DNA of 61,950 bases from a bacterium (GTDB taxonomy: Bacteria; Bacteroidota; Ignavibacteria; Kapaibacteriales; UBA2268): the NCBI GenBank assembly GCA_024711295.1, contig JANJTB010000038.1, positions 1 to 61,950 of the forward strand, given 5' to 3'. Shown piece after piece: positions 15,371 through 22,718 of the stretch. Below the pieces are notes generated by a model. That model was not told the origin of the DNA, did no database searches, and saw only the letters and a program-made list of their open reading frames with translations. How positions within the stretch are numbered: the first letter of the stretch is position 1; each line of letters opens with the position of its first letter. The position numbers and the translations under genes were made by a program.

Positions 15371-17416
15371 CTAATTTAATGATATATCGCTGCCGCCATC
15401 TGCGACTACGAAGCGTTCTACAATAGTATCGGGGATTTTGCTGATGAATCTTGAGGGCTCGCTGAGCACAAATCCCGATTCTCTGTCGAAAATATTAATT
15501 GGATAGCTGATATACAGATATTCCTTAGCGCGTGTGCATGCCACGTAGAATAGCCGCCGCTCCTCTTCGATCGAGTCTATAGAATGGACTGCTTTCGACG
15601 ACGGAAACCTGCCTTCGAGTGCCCATATTATAAATACTGCCTGCCACTCCAAACCTTTTGCAGAGTGGATAGTTGACAAAGTAAGTATTTCATTGTCGTT
15701 ATTTTCGGCTTCCATATCCGACAGAGATTTTGAAGGTGGGTCGAGAGCCATATCATTCAGAAAATTTTGCAGATTATTGTAACGCTCGGATATGGTGATA
15801 AATGTTTCGATATCCTCCCAACGCTTTTTCCAATCATCATGTTTTTGCTTAAGTAAATGCCTGTAATACTCCGATATTACCGTACATTTGTCGCTTATAC
15901 TCATCTCCGAAAAGTACATTTCGCTAATCATCTTTATCATTTCGCGGATATTTTCAGGTATTCCTTTTTCGCTTAACGAGTCTGCCTTGCTAAGTTTAAT
16001 TGTGCCGTCGCTAATCATCGAAATTACCTGTGCAGCTTTCTTGGGTCCTATCCCCGATAAAAGCAGCAATACTCTTTGCCAGCTGACAGCATCGGCAGGA
16101 TTGGATAGTATTCGCATAAAAGATACCATATCTTTGATATGAGCCGTCTCTATAAACTTCATTCCACCGAATTTTTCGAAAGGTATATTCGCTTTCTCAA
16201 GCTCAATTTCCAAATCGAATGAGTGAAATGCCGACCTGAAAAGTACTGCCATATTATTTAGAGGTACACCGTTCTCACGCAATTCGAGTATCTGCTGAAC
16301 CAAAAATTCCGACTGCTCGCGCTCGCTGCGTGTTGCAACAATATAGGGCAATTCGCCTGTGGGCTTCGACGAAAAAAGATTTTTGTCGTATTTGAATATT
16401 GCCTCTTTGATTAACTGATTCGATAAGTCCAATATTTGATTACTACTTCTGAAATTTTCCTCTATTTTGTAAATCTTGCAATTGCTGAATGATTCCGGAA
16501 AGAACATAATATTTTGGTACGATGCCCCGCGAAAAGAGTAAATGCTTTGAGCATCATCACCCACAGCCATTATATTTGACCTGCTGCCCGAGAGCAACAG
16601 TACAATTTCGTGCTGTAGCTTGTTTGTATCCTGGTATTCGTCCACCATAATGAAATGATACATCTTGTGCAGAGTGTTCAGTACCGAAGTATGCTCCTTC
16701 ATCAGTCTGAGCAGGTTAAGCAGCAAATCATCATAATCCATCAAATTATGCTTTTTCTTATATTCCTCGTAGAATCCCAGCAAGCCGATAATTCTGTCGC
16801 TGTCATCAAGGAAATATGAGTACTCATCTTCGATAATTGCAGCAATATCAGTTTTGGTATTTACCGACATACTGTAAATCCTCTGCAAAGTCGTCTTTGT
16901 AGGGAAACGCCTTTTTGCACCCTTTTCGATGAACTCCGTACGCAGCAAATTAATAGCATCTTCGGAGTCGGACTGGTCTAAAATCGAAAAATTGTTGTCG
17001 TATCCTATCAGTTTGGCATACTGCCTCAGCACCTGCACAGCAAACGAATGAAAAGTACCGCCCGATACATCTTCGCATCGGCCATCGAGCAGAAGTGAAG
17101 CACGTCGCAACATTTCAGATGCAGACTTACGCGTAAATGTCAGAAGCAAAATACTCTGCGGAGCAATTCCATCTTCGATCATTCTTGCCACCCTGTACAC
17201 CAAAGTGCGCGTTTTGCCTGTGCCTGCACCCGCTATCACCAATGCCGGACCCTCGTGATGCATAACTGCCTCGTACTGCCCGGTATTAAGCTCCATTTCG
17301 TAATTTATCTTGTAATTTACGCTGCGTCCCTGTACTTCGCTTGCTTTCTTGAGTATTAACTTTTTCAATTTTAATGCTGTAAAAACTGATATAATTTGTT
17401 TATGGTTTGACACCAA
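15371..17416 (-). CDS. UvrD/Rep/PcrA-family DNA helicase
   Basis: This is a superfamily 1A 3'-5' DNA helicase of up to 681 residues, within the normal range for UvrD/PcrA. In order: Q-motif LNTGQYEAV, Walker A AGAGTGKT (residues 62-69), LLTFTRKSASEML (motif Ia), VDEYQDTN (Walker B, motif II), AVGDDAQSIYSFRGA (motif III), NFRSS (motif IV), TLSTIHSAKGLEWQAVFI (motif V) and EEERRLFYVACTRAKEYL (motif VI). All ATPase motifs look intact, so it should be active. The frame opens at a TTG at 17416; the first ATG is residue 41 (17296), six codons before the glutamine of the Q-motif. That ATG is a credible alternative start giving about 641 residues. It heads a two-gene unit with the 143-residue protein. 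The UvrD, PcrA and Rep roles in repair or replication restart cannot be separated here. Confidence 0.9.
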   Translation of the reverse strand: MVSNHKQIISVFTALKLKKLILKKASEVQGRSVNYKINYEMELNTGQYEAVMHHEGPALVIAGAGTGKTRTLVYRVARMIEDGIAPQSILLLTFTRKSASEMLRRASLLLDGRCEDVSGGTFHSFAVQVLRQYAKLIGYDNNFSILDQSDSEDAINLLRTEFIEKGAKRRFPTKTTLQRIYSMSVNTKTDIAAIIEDEYSYFLDDSDRIIGLLGFYEEYKKKHNLMDYDDLLLNLLRLMKEHTSVLNTLHKMYHFIMVDEYQDTNKLQHEIVLLLSGSRSNIMAVGDDAQSIYSFRGASYQNIMFFPESFSNCKIYKIEENFRSSNQILDLSNQLIKEAIFKYDKNLFSSKPTGELPYIVATRSEREQSEFLVQQILELRENGVPLNNMAVLFRSAFHSFDLEIELEKANIPFEKFGGMKFIETAHIKDMVSFMRILSNPADAVSWQRVLLLLSGIGPKKAAQVISMISDGTIKLSKADSLSEKGIPENIREMIKMISEMYFSEMSISDKCTVISEYYRHLLKQKHDDWKKRWEDIETFITISERYNNLQNFLNDMALDPPSKSLSDMEAENNDNEILTLSTIHSAKGLEWQAVFIIWALEGRFPSSKAVHSIDSIEEERRLFYVACTRAKEYLYISYPINIFDRESGFVLSEPSRFISKIPDTIVERFVVADGGSDISLN

Positions 17417-17575
17417 TTTACAAAAATAATTTTAATTAGTGAGAATATAGGGGATTAATTAATAATAGCCGCAAATAAAAAAGAAAATATCACTTACTCA
17501 AGTAGCAAAAAATTACTAAATTTGTAAAATCAATTATTGAGGTTTTTTAAATAAGTGATTTTTAATTGTAAATGG

Positions 17576-17751
17576 GTGAATATCTGAACAATGATTTATA
17601 TGATTTATTTGATTAATATGATTCTAAAAATGAGGGTAATCACAAAAATCAAGGTTCTGACAAGTTAAGGGAGTGAGAAGATGACATATTGTTGTAGATG
17701 TGTTGAAATCCATCCACCACGCCGGCTAAGGCAGGCACAAATCAGGCGGGG
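17576..17751 (-). repeat. Interspersed repeat, copy 3 (inverted)
   Basis: On the minus strand this reads like copy 1: a GCCTGCCTTAGCCGGC hairpin region, then GGTGGATGG, the block CTCACTCCCTTAACTTGTCAG, AACCTTGATTTT and the AT-rich tail AATCATATTAATCAAATAAATC. The first hairpin (CCCCTC/GAGGGG) is replaced by CCCCGCCTGATTT and is lost. It lies in the 400-base gap 17417-17816, which otherwise contains only AT-rich DNA and the hairpin at 17773-17807. Confidence 0.85.
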
Positions 17752-17772
17752 AATATGAATATTTGTGGGTTC

Positions 17773-17807
17773 AACCTTCCGAAGGTTTTGTTTGCCTTCG
17801 GAAGGTT
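17773..17807 (-). terminator. Strong hairpin after the arylsulfotransferase gene
   Basis: AACCTTCCGAAGG (17773-17785) and CCTTCGGAAGGTT (17795-17807) form a perfect 13-pair stem with a 9-base loop. It starts 10 bases beyond the stop codon at 17817 on the minus strand. There is no T-run after it, so it may be a Rho-assisted terminator or an mRNA-stabilising end. Confidence 0.7.
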
Positions 17808-17816
17808 AATTTGATG

Positions 17817-20330
17817 TTAGAATTTAACAAGTTTTTCGACTATTGAACTAAGTCCATTGTTTGAATCTAAGCTAATATAATAAACACCGGCAGGAAGTTT
17901 AGATATGTCCATTCTGATTACTTTGTCAGTGCTAATACCAGATATCTGAACTATCCCTATACCCAATAAATCGAATATTTTCAGCTTATAATCATTGATA
18001 TTACCATTCTTAGCATCTAAATCTGAGAATGATATTGTAATGAAATCATTAGCAGGATTTGGGTAAATCTGTAATTTTGATAACGAATTATCATCAACAG
18101 AAGTAGGTCCAGTGATAGTGAAATAGCTCTCACTTACAGAGCTCATGTCCCTTTTGTTCTTGATCATAACTTTATAATCGGTACCATTATCAAGTGTTTT
18201 TGGCACTTTCCAGGTTATTGCTCCGAAATAGCTTTCGAAACCATTATTAATTACCGCTACTTCTTCATCACCTTTGTACAATGATACTCTCACAGAATCA
18301 GTAACATTTGTGTTCCAGCGAATAACATAACTTGAATCTTTCTTGAATTCTTCGCCACCATTAGGGAATTGAACTGCAAGATAAGGAGCAGAAAGATTAA
18401 ATGAATAAGCAGAAGACCATTCAGACGAAAGGTCACGATAAAATGATTTGGTTCTCCAAAAATATTCAGTTTCTTTTTGTAAGTTCATTTTATTTAACAC
18501 AGATTTTCTAACATTGGAACTATCAAATACTATATTTTGAAAATCTTTGTCAGTAGCTAACTGAAATTGGAAATAATCATATCGTCCGGTAGCGCTCCAA
18601 ACGAATTTAACATCTTTATTATTCTCAATTTGCCTTTTATTATCAGGAGTCATTAATCTTGGTGACAGTATTTCAGTTGCCTCTCTTTCGTACCCAAGAA
18701 TAAATTCGCCAAAATTCTCAGTCTCTGCAGAAATCTTGTTTTCAGATTCAGAATAAGTGCTGCTAAGCTTAGTGAATCTACCTGTACCGACTTCATTTCG
18801 ATAGTAAAGATTTAACTTGTTTTTGTGCACAACCGATGGAACAGAGTTCAGGTCAATTCTTATCTCGGATTTATGAGAATTTATCATCTGAGGAATCATT
18901 TCATAACGAACTGGAATCACAATAGGCGCTTCACCTTCAAATTCAGGATATAAAGGTGCACATTCTGTTTTGACTACGCTCAGAGCATTGTAAATAAAAC
19001 CTTTTAACTCTTCAAAGTAAATTTCAACATCAGTATTGCCGGACTGATCATTGAATAAATAGGTATTACCCTGCGCCATCTCGTACTTGGTGACATTTGC
19101 TATTGGTTGACAAGCAGGAAGCTGAAGTTTTTGTGCACGATAACTGAAATTTAGTGAAGGCAAAGTCAATCCAAAAGTCATCTCTTTATCAGGTGTAACC
19201 TCTGTAATAGCTCTTTGGAATCCCATAAACATTAATCCCCAGTCAATAAGTGTATTACCATTCTTCAGACGTTGAGCTGATCCCATTGCATAAGCAGATA
19301 TAGGAGGATTATGTTTGTATTCCCAAACTAATTCAGCTTTTTTATTTTCTTCGTCCAATGCATATTCAACTGCTCTTGATGCCCATCCCGATGGTTTCTG
19401 AACGCCATTGTCGTAAAACAAAAGGTTACCATTATCAAGCCTTTTTGCATCATGTTGCATCCTGAAATAATAAGGCTTATCTTTTTCATTTTCACCTGTT
19501 ATTTCGAACTGGTTACCATCACCCCCAAGCCGCCAAATCAGTTTACCGCTGACCATATCAATTTTTACTATCTCAAACGAAGTTGGAAAAGATGAAATAA
19601 TATTTCCATCTTTGTCAAGGTATAATGAATTACCATGTACGTGCTCGAAGATAGCTTTTCTAGGGTCATCCTTTGAAGCAAACAAAGGTATGTGGTCAAG
19701 ACTTCTCCATTGATAAACACAGTTTTTATCTTTATCGAGCTCCTGAATTACAGTTCCAACAACAATAGCATTAGGATTTCCGGTAGGTATTAGCTTGCTC
19801 ATATCAATATGTACATGCTCGTAAGCAATAAGCAGATAGTTACCATTGGGTAGAACTACAAATTCATGCATATCGGCAAGGTAGTCATTGTCAGTTTGTA
19901 TAGAGTCAATTAATTCGTATTTCTCATTCATAATCATGTGCTGAACGTAGATGTTTTGTACCTGCAACGGTCCTGCCTGATACTTATCACCTAATTTAAC
20001 TCTTGTAGCATAAGAAAAAAGACCGTTCGGTTGCACTTTAAAATCAACACCCTGATTCTCCTGCTTCTTGAAATATACAGGATTTCCCTCTTTGTCGAGA
20101 ATCATTATATAATTTGCGTCAGGTGTCTGGACCTGAAAACACTCCATAACTATGCTTCCATCAGCAGGATTGTTTACAGTATCAACCTTAATTGCAGGAA
20201 AATCGTCCGGTAGCTCCGAAAGTTTGCTCATGATCGCGGGTTGCTCGCTGATGAGTTTCATATTTGGATTAATTCCAAATAAGGAAACACTTGTGATTGC
20301 GAGAGTCAATAAATAAGTAAAAAACCTCAT
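17817..20330 (-). CDS. T9SS-exported arylsulfotransferase (ASST)-like protein
   Basis: This 837-residue secreted protein starts with a signal peptide (MRFFTYLLTLAITSVSLFG). Residues of about 65-410 match the arylsulfotransferase beta-propeller: MILDKEGNPVYFKK, DMHEFVVLPNGNYLLIAYEH, EHVHGNSLYLDKDGNIISSF (the His-containing block near residue 230), GKLIWRLGGDGNQF, QHDAKRLDNGNLLFYDNG and SAQRLKNGNTLIDWG. ASSTs move sulfate between phenols using an active-site His without PAPS. After an Ig/FN3-like linker, residues from about 750 form a T9SS type A sorting domain (LQIYPNPANDFITISF, MDISKLPAGVYYISL). Classical ASSTs are periplasmic, so cell-surface or extracellular release is unusual. The catalytic activity is not proven from sequence; it could be a propeller with a binding role. 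It is a single-gene unit ending at a strong hairpin. Confidence 0.82.
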   Translation of the reverse strand: MRFFTYLLTLAITSVSLFGINPNMKLISEQPAIMSKLSELPDDFPAIKVDTVNNPADGSIVMECFQVQTPDANYIMILDKEGNPVYFKKQENQGVDFKVQPNGLFSYATRVKLGDKYQAGPLQVQNIYVQHMIMNEKYELIDSIQTDNDYLADMHEFVVLPNGNYLLIAYEHVHIDMSKLIPTGNPNAIVVGTVIQELDKDKNCVYQWRSLDHIPLFASKDDPRKAIFEHVHGNSLYLDKDGNIISSFPTSFEIVKIDMVSGKLIWRLGGDGNQFEITGENEKDKPYYFRMQHDAKRLDNGNLLFYDNGVQKPSGWASRAVEYALDEENKKAELVWEYKHNPPISAYAMGSAQRLKNGNTLIDWGLMFMGFQRAITEVTPDKEMTFGLTLPSLNFSYRAQKLQLPACQPIANVTKYEMAQGNTYLFNDQSGNTDVEIYFEELKGFIYNALSVVKTECAPLYPEFEGEAPIVIPVRYEMIPQMINSHKSEIRIDLNSVPSVVHKNKLNLYYRNEVGTGRFTKLSSTYSESENKISAETENFGEFILGYEREATEILSPRLMTPDNKRQIENNKDVKFVWSATGRYDYFQFQLATDKDFQNIVFDSSNVRKSVLNKMNLQKETEYFWRTKSFYRDLSSEWSSAYSFNLSAPYLAVQFPNGGEEFKKDSSYVIRWNTNVTDSVRVSLYKGDEEVAVINNGFESYFGAITWKVPKTLDNGTDYKVMIKNKRDMSSVSESYFTITGPTSVDDNSLSKLQIYPNPANDFITISFSDLDAKNGNINDYKLKIFDLLGIGIVQISGISTDKVIRMDISKLPAGVYYISLDSNNGLSSIVEKLVKF

Positions 20331-20592
20331 AAAATACCTCTGATTACAATATTTTCACTATTTATTCAAAAATAATTAATATTATGTTAAAATCCAACTA
20401 ATATTCAATAATTAAAAATAGTTTTTACAATAAATAGAATAAATAATTTAGAGTTGGGAGGTTTGTATCCTGAAGTTAAAAAGTGTGTTTTTTATTACTT
20501 CATAAATATTTTCATTATTTTTTATATTTTCGAAATGCACTGACATATTTGTAGTAATGATCTGCGCTAAAAAAATGTGTATGAATTTAAAT

Positions 20593-20853
20593 TTAGTTTT
20601 TTAAACTAATCAACTTCTCTCTATCCCTTTCTTTCTCAGGTGCTAAGCCACTGGGGTCACTCCATATCAATGGGGAGTTATAAGCATAGTGGTACGGTGT
20701 ATGTGACGGAAATGCAGCCCAGAGAAGGTCAGGGGTGGTAAATCTGCCTGTTTGTGTATCATACATACGGAAGCTGAGCATCTGCAAATCAGATTCAGAA
20801 TCATAAGTGCTACCATCAAAGTTATCTCTGTTCGTAGTGCATGCTGAAGTCAA
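20593..20853 (-). pseudogene. RHS core C-terminal fragment
   Basis: This is an 86-codon fragment beginning at a TTG that directly follows an in-frame TAA. It encodes the hallmark end of an RHS-repeat-associated core: STYDSESDLQMLSFRMYDTQ, then TGRFTTPDLLWAAFPSHTPY and HYAYNSPLIWSDPSGLAP. It then runs about 15 residues to a stop with no toxin domain. It is not a complete gene. Its upstream partner in the same orientation is at 21571-21894, on the other side of VapBC; the part between them in a normal RHS core (the D-H-L-G-S-T region) is missing. Confidence 0.85.
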
Positions 20854-20889
20854 TTAAGTATCACCAAAAAGTTTATAACTTTTATGTCT

Positions 20890-21279
20890 TTACAAATCAA
20901 ATAGTTTTAAATCCTTAATAAAAATAAAATCTTTATAATTAAGTGTAAAAAGTTCAAAATTATGGACTATAGCAGTAGCTGCAATTAAACAATCAGGAAT
21001 TTTCAACTTGTGGCTTAAAGAATAATCTTTCATAAGAGAAAGAAATTTTTTGCTTACTTGCTCACCCAACGGTATTACATTCAAACTTTCAATATCTTTA
21101 CAAATTTTTATTAGTTCACTTTTATTCAAAGAACCGTAAATTAATTCAGCGGCTGTAACAGAGCTTATTGCAATTTTTTCAACTGTAATCTGATGTAATT
21201 TATTTGCAACCAAAGTATTGTCCTTGTAAAACTCGATTATTACATCGGTATCGCACAAAATCATTCCTGAATTTTCCAC
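20890..21279 (-). CDS. vapC: VapC-type PIN-domain ribonuclease toxin
   Basis: This 129-residue PIN-domain protein is of normal VapC length. The acidic metal-binding residues are visible in order: LCDTDVIIEFYK (first Asp, about residue 10), SSVTAAELIYG (Glu, about 45), KIPDCLIAATAI (Asp, about 97) and LNYKDFIFI near the end. The family cleaves tRNA or rRNA until bound by its VapB partner. The start overlaps the antitoxin gene by 19 bases, showing tight coupling. The pair is on the same strand as, and lies between, two halves of a decayed RHS core, flanked by short direct repeats, so it probably arrived as a small mobile module. Confidence 0.88.
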   Translation of the reverse strand: MENSGMILCDTDVIIEFYKDNTLVANKLHQITVEKIAISSVTAAELIYGSLNKSELIKICKDIESLNVIPLGEQVSKKFLSLMKDYSLSHKLKIPDCLIAATAIVHNFELFTLNYKDFIFIKDLKLFDL

Positions 21280-21494
21280 GCCTCATTCCTTAAGTCTCTG
21301 GCATTAAGTTCTCTATTTTTCCAAATACCTTGTGATTTAAGAAAATCATGGTTTGATTTTTTGCTAATAAAATCGAAGCTAAATATTTCTTTAGTAGAGT
21401 CTGGCTTAGAAATTTCAACACCCAATTTTCTTGCTAAGTTTTTAATCAACTCCAAATCAGATATTGAATTACTTTTTAATAGTATCGCTTCCAC
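21261..21494 (-). CDS. Antitoxin partner of VapC
   Basis: This 77-residue protein is directly upstream of the PIN-domain toxin and overlaps it by 19 bases. The N-terminus contains a helical stretch (NSISDLELIKNLARKLGVEI). The C-terminus (FLKSQGIWKNRELNARDLRNEAW) resembles the toxin-binding tail of VapB-type antitoxins, where an IW-x-x-R-x-[IL] pattern plus arginine enters the toxin active site. The DNA-binding class is not clear from sequence. Function rests on gene order and the C-terminal pattern. Confidence 0.75.
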   Translation of the reverse strand: MEAILLKSNSISDLELIKNLARKLGVEISKPDSTKEIFSFDFISKKSNHDFLKSQGIWKNRELNARDLRNEAWKIQE

Positions 21495-21570
21495 AATAAG
21501 TCCTTATAATAATTATGTTTAGTTAATCTAAATTATCAACGCAAAGTTTCAAGTATTATTTTATTATCAA

Positions 21571-21894
21571 CTACTTAAGTAAACAATAATAACCATTGTA
21601 ATTTATTCCTGATATTATCGTCAATATTAGCACATAAACATTCAAAATACATACAACTTCCGCCGTCGTCTGAAAGCCCTTGTACTGCACAACTTCCTCG
21701 CCAAAAGCACCGTTCATATAATATTCCCAGTTATGAGCAAAACTTTGTTGTTCGGTACCGTCATCACCATGCGGACTTATCAATAGTCGCTTTTGTTCTC
21801 GCTGCCCTGCATAGTTGTATTTGTAGCCCCAAATCCATTTGTCAGAAGTGAATGATATATTATTTTGTTTAATTTTTGGGAAAAATTTAAACAT
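21571..21894 (-). pseudogene. RHS core N-terminal fragment
   Basis: This 107-codon fragment contains an RHS-type stretch: WIWGYKYNYAGQREQKRLL, then SPHGDDGTEQQSFAHNWEYY, then MNGAFGEEVVQYKGFQTTAE. After that the frame drifts into a hydrophobic tail (VYVLILTIISG) and stops at the TTAAGTA junction with the VapBC insert. Neither a proper N-terminus nor the remaining core is present. With the fragment at 20593-20853 it accounts for both sides of one RHS core in the same orientation. Confidence 0.8.
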
Positions 21895-21934
21895 TTTTTT
21901 TCATTATTACTAATTGAGTTTTTAAATAAGAAAA

Positions 21935-22507
21935 TCATTCTTTATAAGGAATAAAAGTTCGTTGCAGAATTTCATACTTGTATTCATTAGCTAAAATACT
22001 ACTAATTCTCTTGATTTCACTACTATCACTTAAAATCTCATTACGAAAATAACTTCTCTTATCGCCGAGATTATATTCCTCCTTAAAATAAAATAGAATA
22101 TCAACATCTTCTAAATAATTTGGTATCTCAAAACTTTGGAAAAAACCAATTAATCTCAAGGTATCATTCATATTATAACAATAAATAGATTGCTCCTTTA
22201 TTCTGAAATTTGATTTTAATTCATTAATTGCTTGTAATACACTTTTTCCATTCATTTTTAATTTATCAATAATATTTATTTTTAGATTTTTGGGAGGCCT
22301 ATGAATATTATTATGATCTAAAAAAATTGTGTCATTTGAATCATCCCTGTAAAAGTCTGATTGTGTAAATTTATTCTCTTTCCAAATTGCTACATATATA
22401 TCACCATCTAAACTTTGAAAATTAGTGATAACTATCTCTTTCTTATTACAAGATGTAATTAATAAGAAATTCATTATAATAAGTATTATTCTACCATTTT
22501 TAATCAT
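21935..22507 (-). CDS. Small lipoprotein, possible RHS-locus immunity protein
   Basis: This 190-residue protein has a lipoprotein signal: a basic start, a hydrophobic stretch (IILIIMNFLLI) and a lipobox TSC with Cys at about residue 20. The mature part is polar and I do not recognise a family. Segments such as FQSLDGDIYVAIWKENKF and IPNYLEDVDILFYFKEEYN suggest a compact beta-rich domain. It starts 17 bases after a short orphan C-terminal fragment (22525-22668) and is followed after 40 bases by the RHS fragment. In RHS toxin loci, toxin tips are followed by immunity genes that are often lipoproteins, so an immunity role is plausible. That is inference from position. Confidence 0.6.
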   Translation of the reverse strand: MIKNGRIILIIMNFLLITSCNKKEIVITNFQSLDGDIYVAIWKENKFTQSDFYRDDSNDTIFLDHNNIHRPPKNLKINIIDKLKMNGKSVLQAINELKSNFRIKEQSIYCYNMNDTLRLIGFFQSFEIPNYLEDVDILFYFKEEYNLGDKRSYFRNEILSDSSEIKRISSILANEYKYEILQRTFIPYKE

Positions 22508-22524
22508 AATATCAGGATTATATC

Positions 22525-22668
22525 CTACTTTCCACCCAAATTTTTAATACCAACTGCTTCAAGGATTCTTTCTATTACTCCACCTGAACCGTGAAAAAGA
22601 CAATTGAAATTTGAATTTTTCCCATATTCATCGTAAAGAAAAAGCAAATTATAAAATATATGAATAAT
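22525..22668 (-). pseudogene. Orphan 47-codon C-terminal fragment
   Basis: On the minus strand, between an in-frame TAA at 22671 and a TAG at 22527-22525, the frame reads IIHIFYNLLFLYDEYGKNSN, then FNCLFHGSGGVIERILEAVG, then IKNLGGK. There is no ATG, but the second half looks like real protein. It ends 17 bases before the lipoprotein gene. It may be the tip of a lost polymorphic toxin whose immunity gene is the lipoprotein; I cannot identify it. Confidence 0.4.
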
Positions 22669-22718
22669 TTAATAAGTCAAAAATTTCTAAAATTCTAAAG
22701 ACAACACTTGATTACTTG

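Larger units (their letters stand above)
20854..21581. repeat. 7-bp direct repeats flanking the VapBC insert
   Basis: TTAAGTA occurs at 20854-20860, abutting the C-terminal RHS fragment, and again at 21575-21581, at the break of the N-terminal RHS fragment. The roughly 714 bases between them hold VapBC and little else. The position at both junctions suggests a target-site duplication, but a 7-base AT-rich match could be chance. Confidence 0.4.

Noticed and set aside
22525-22668. Resemblance of the orphan fragment to the end of ribosomal protein S5
   Set aside because: Only a short R-x-[IV]-L-E-x-x-G-[IV]-K-N pattern agrees; the flanking residues and the context do not fit a ribosomal gene.
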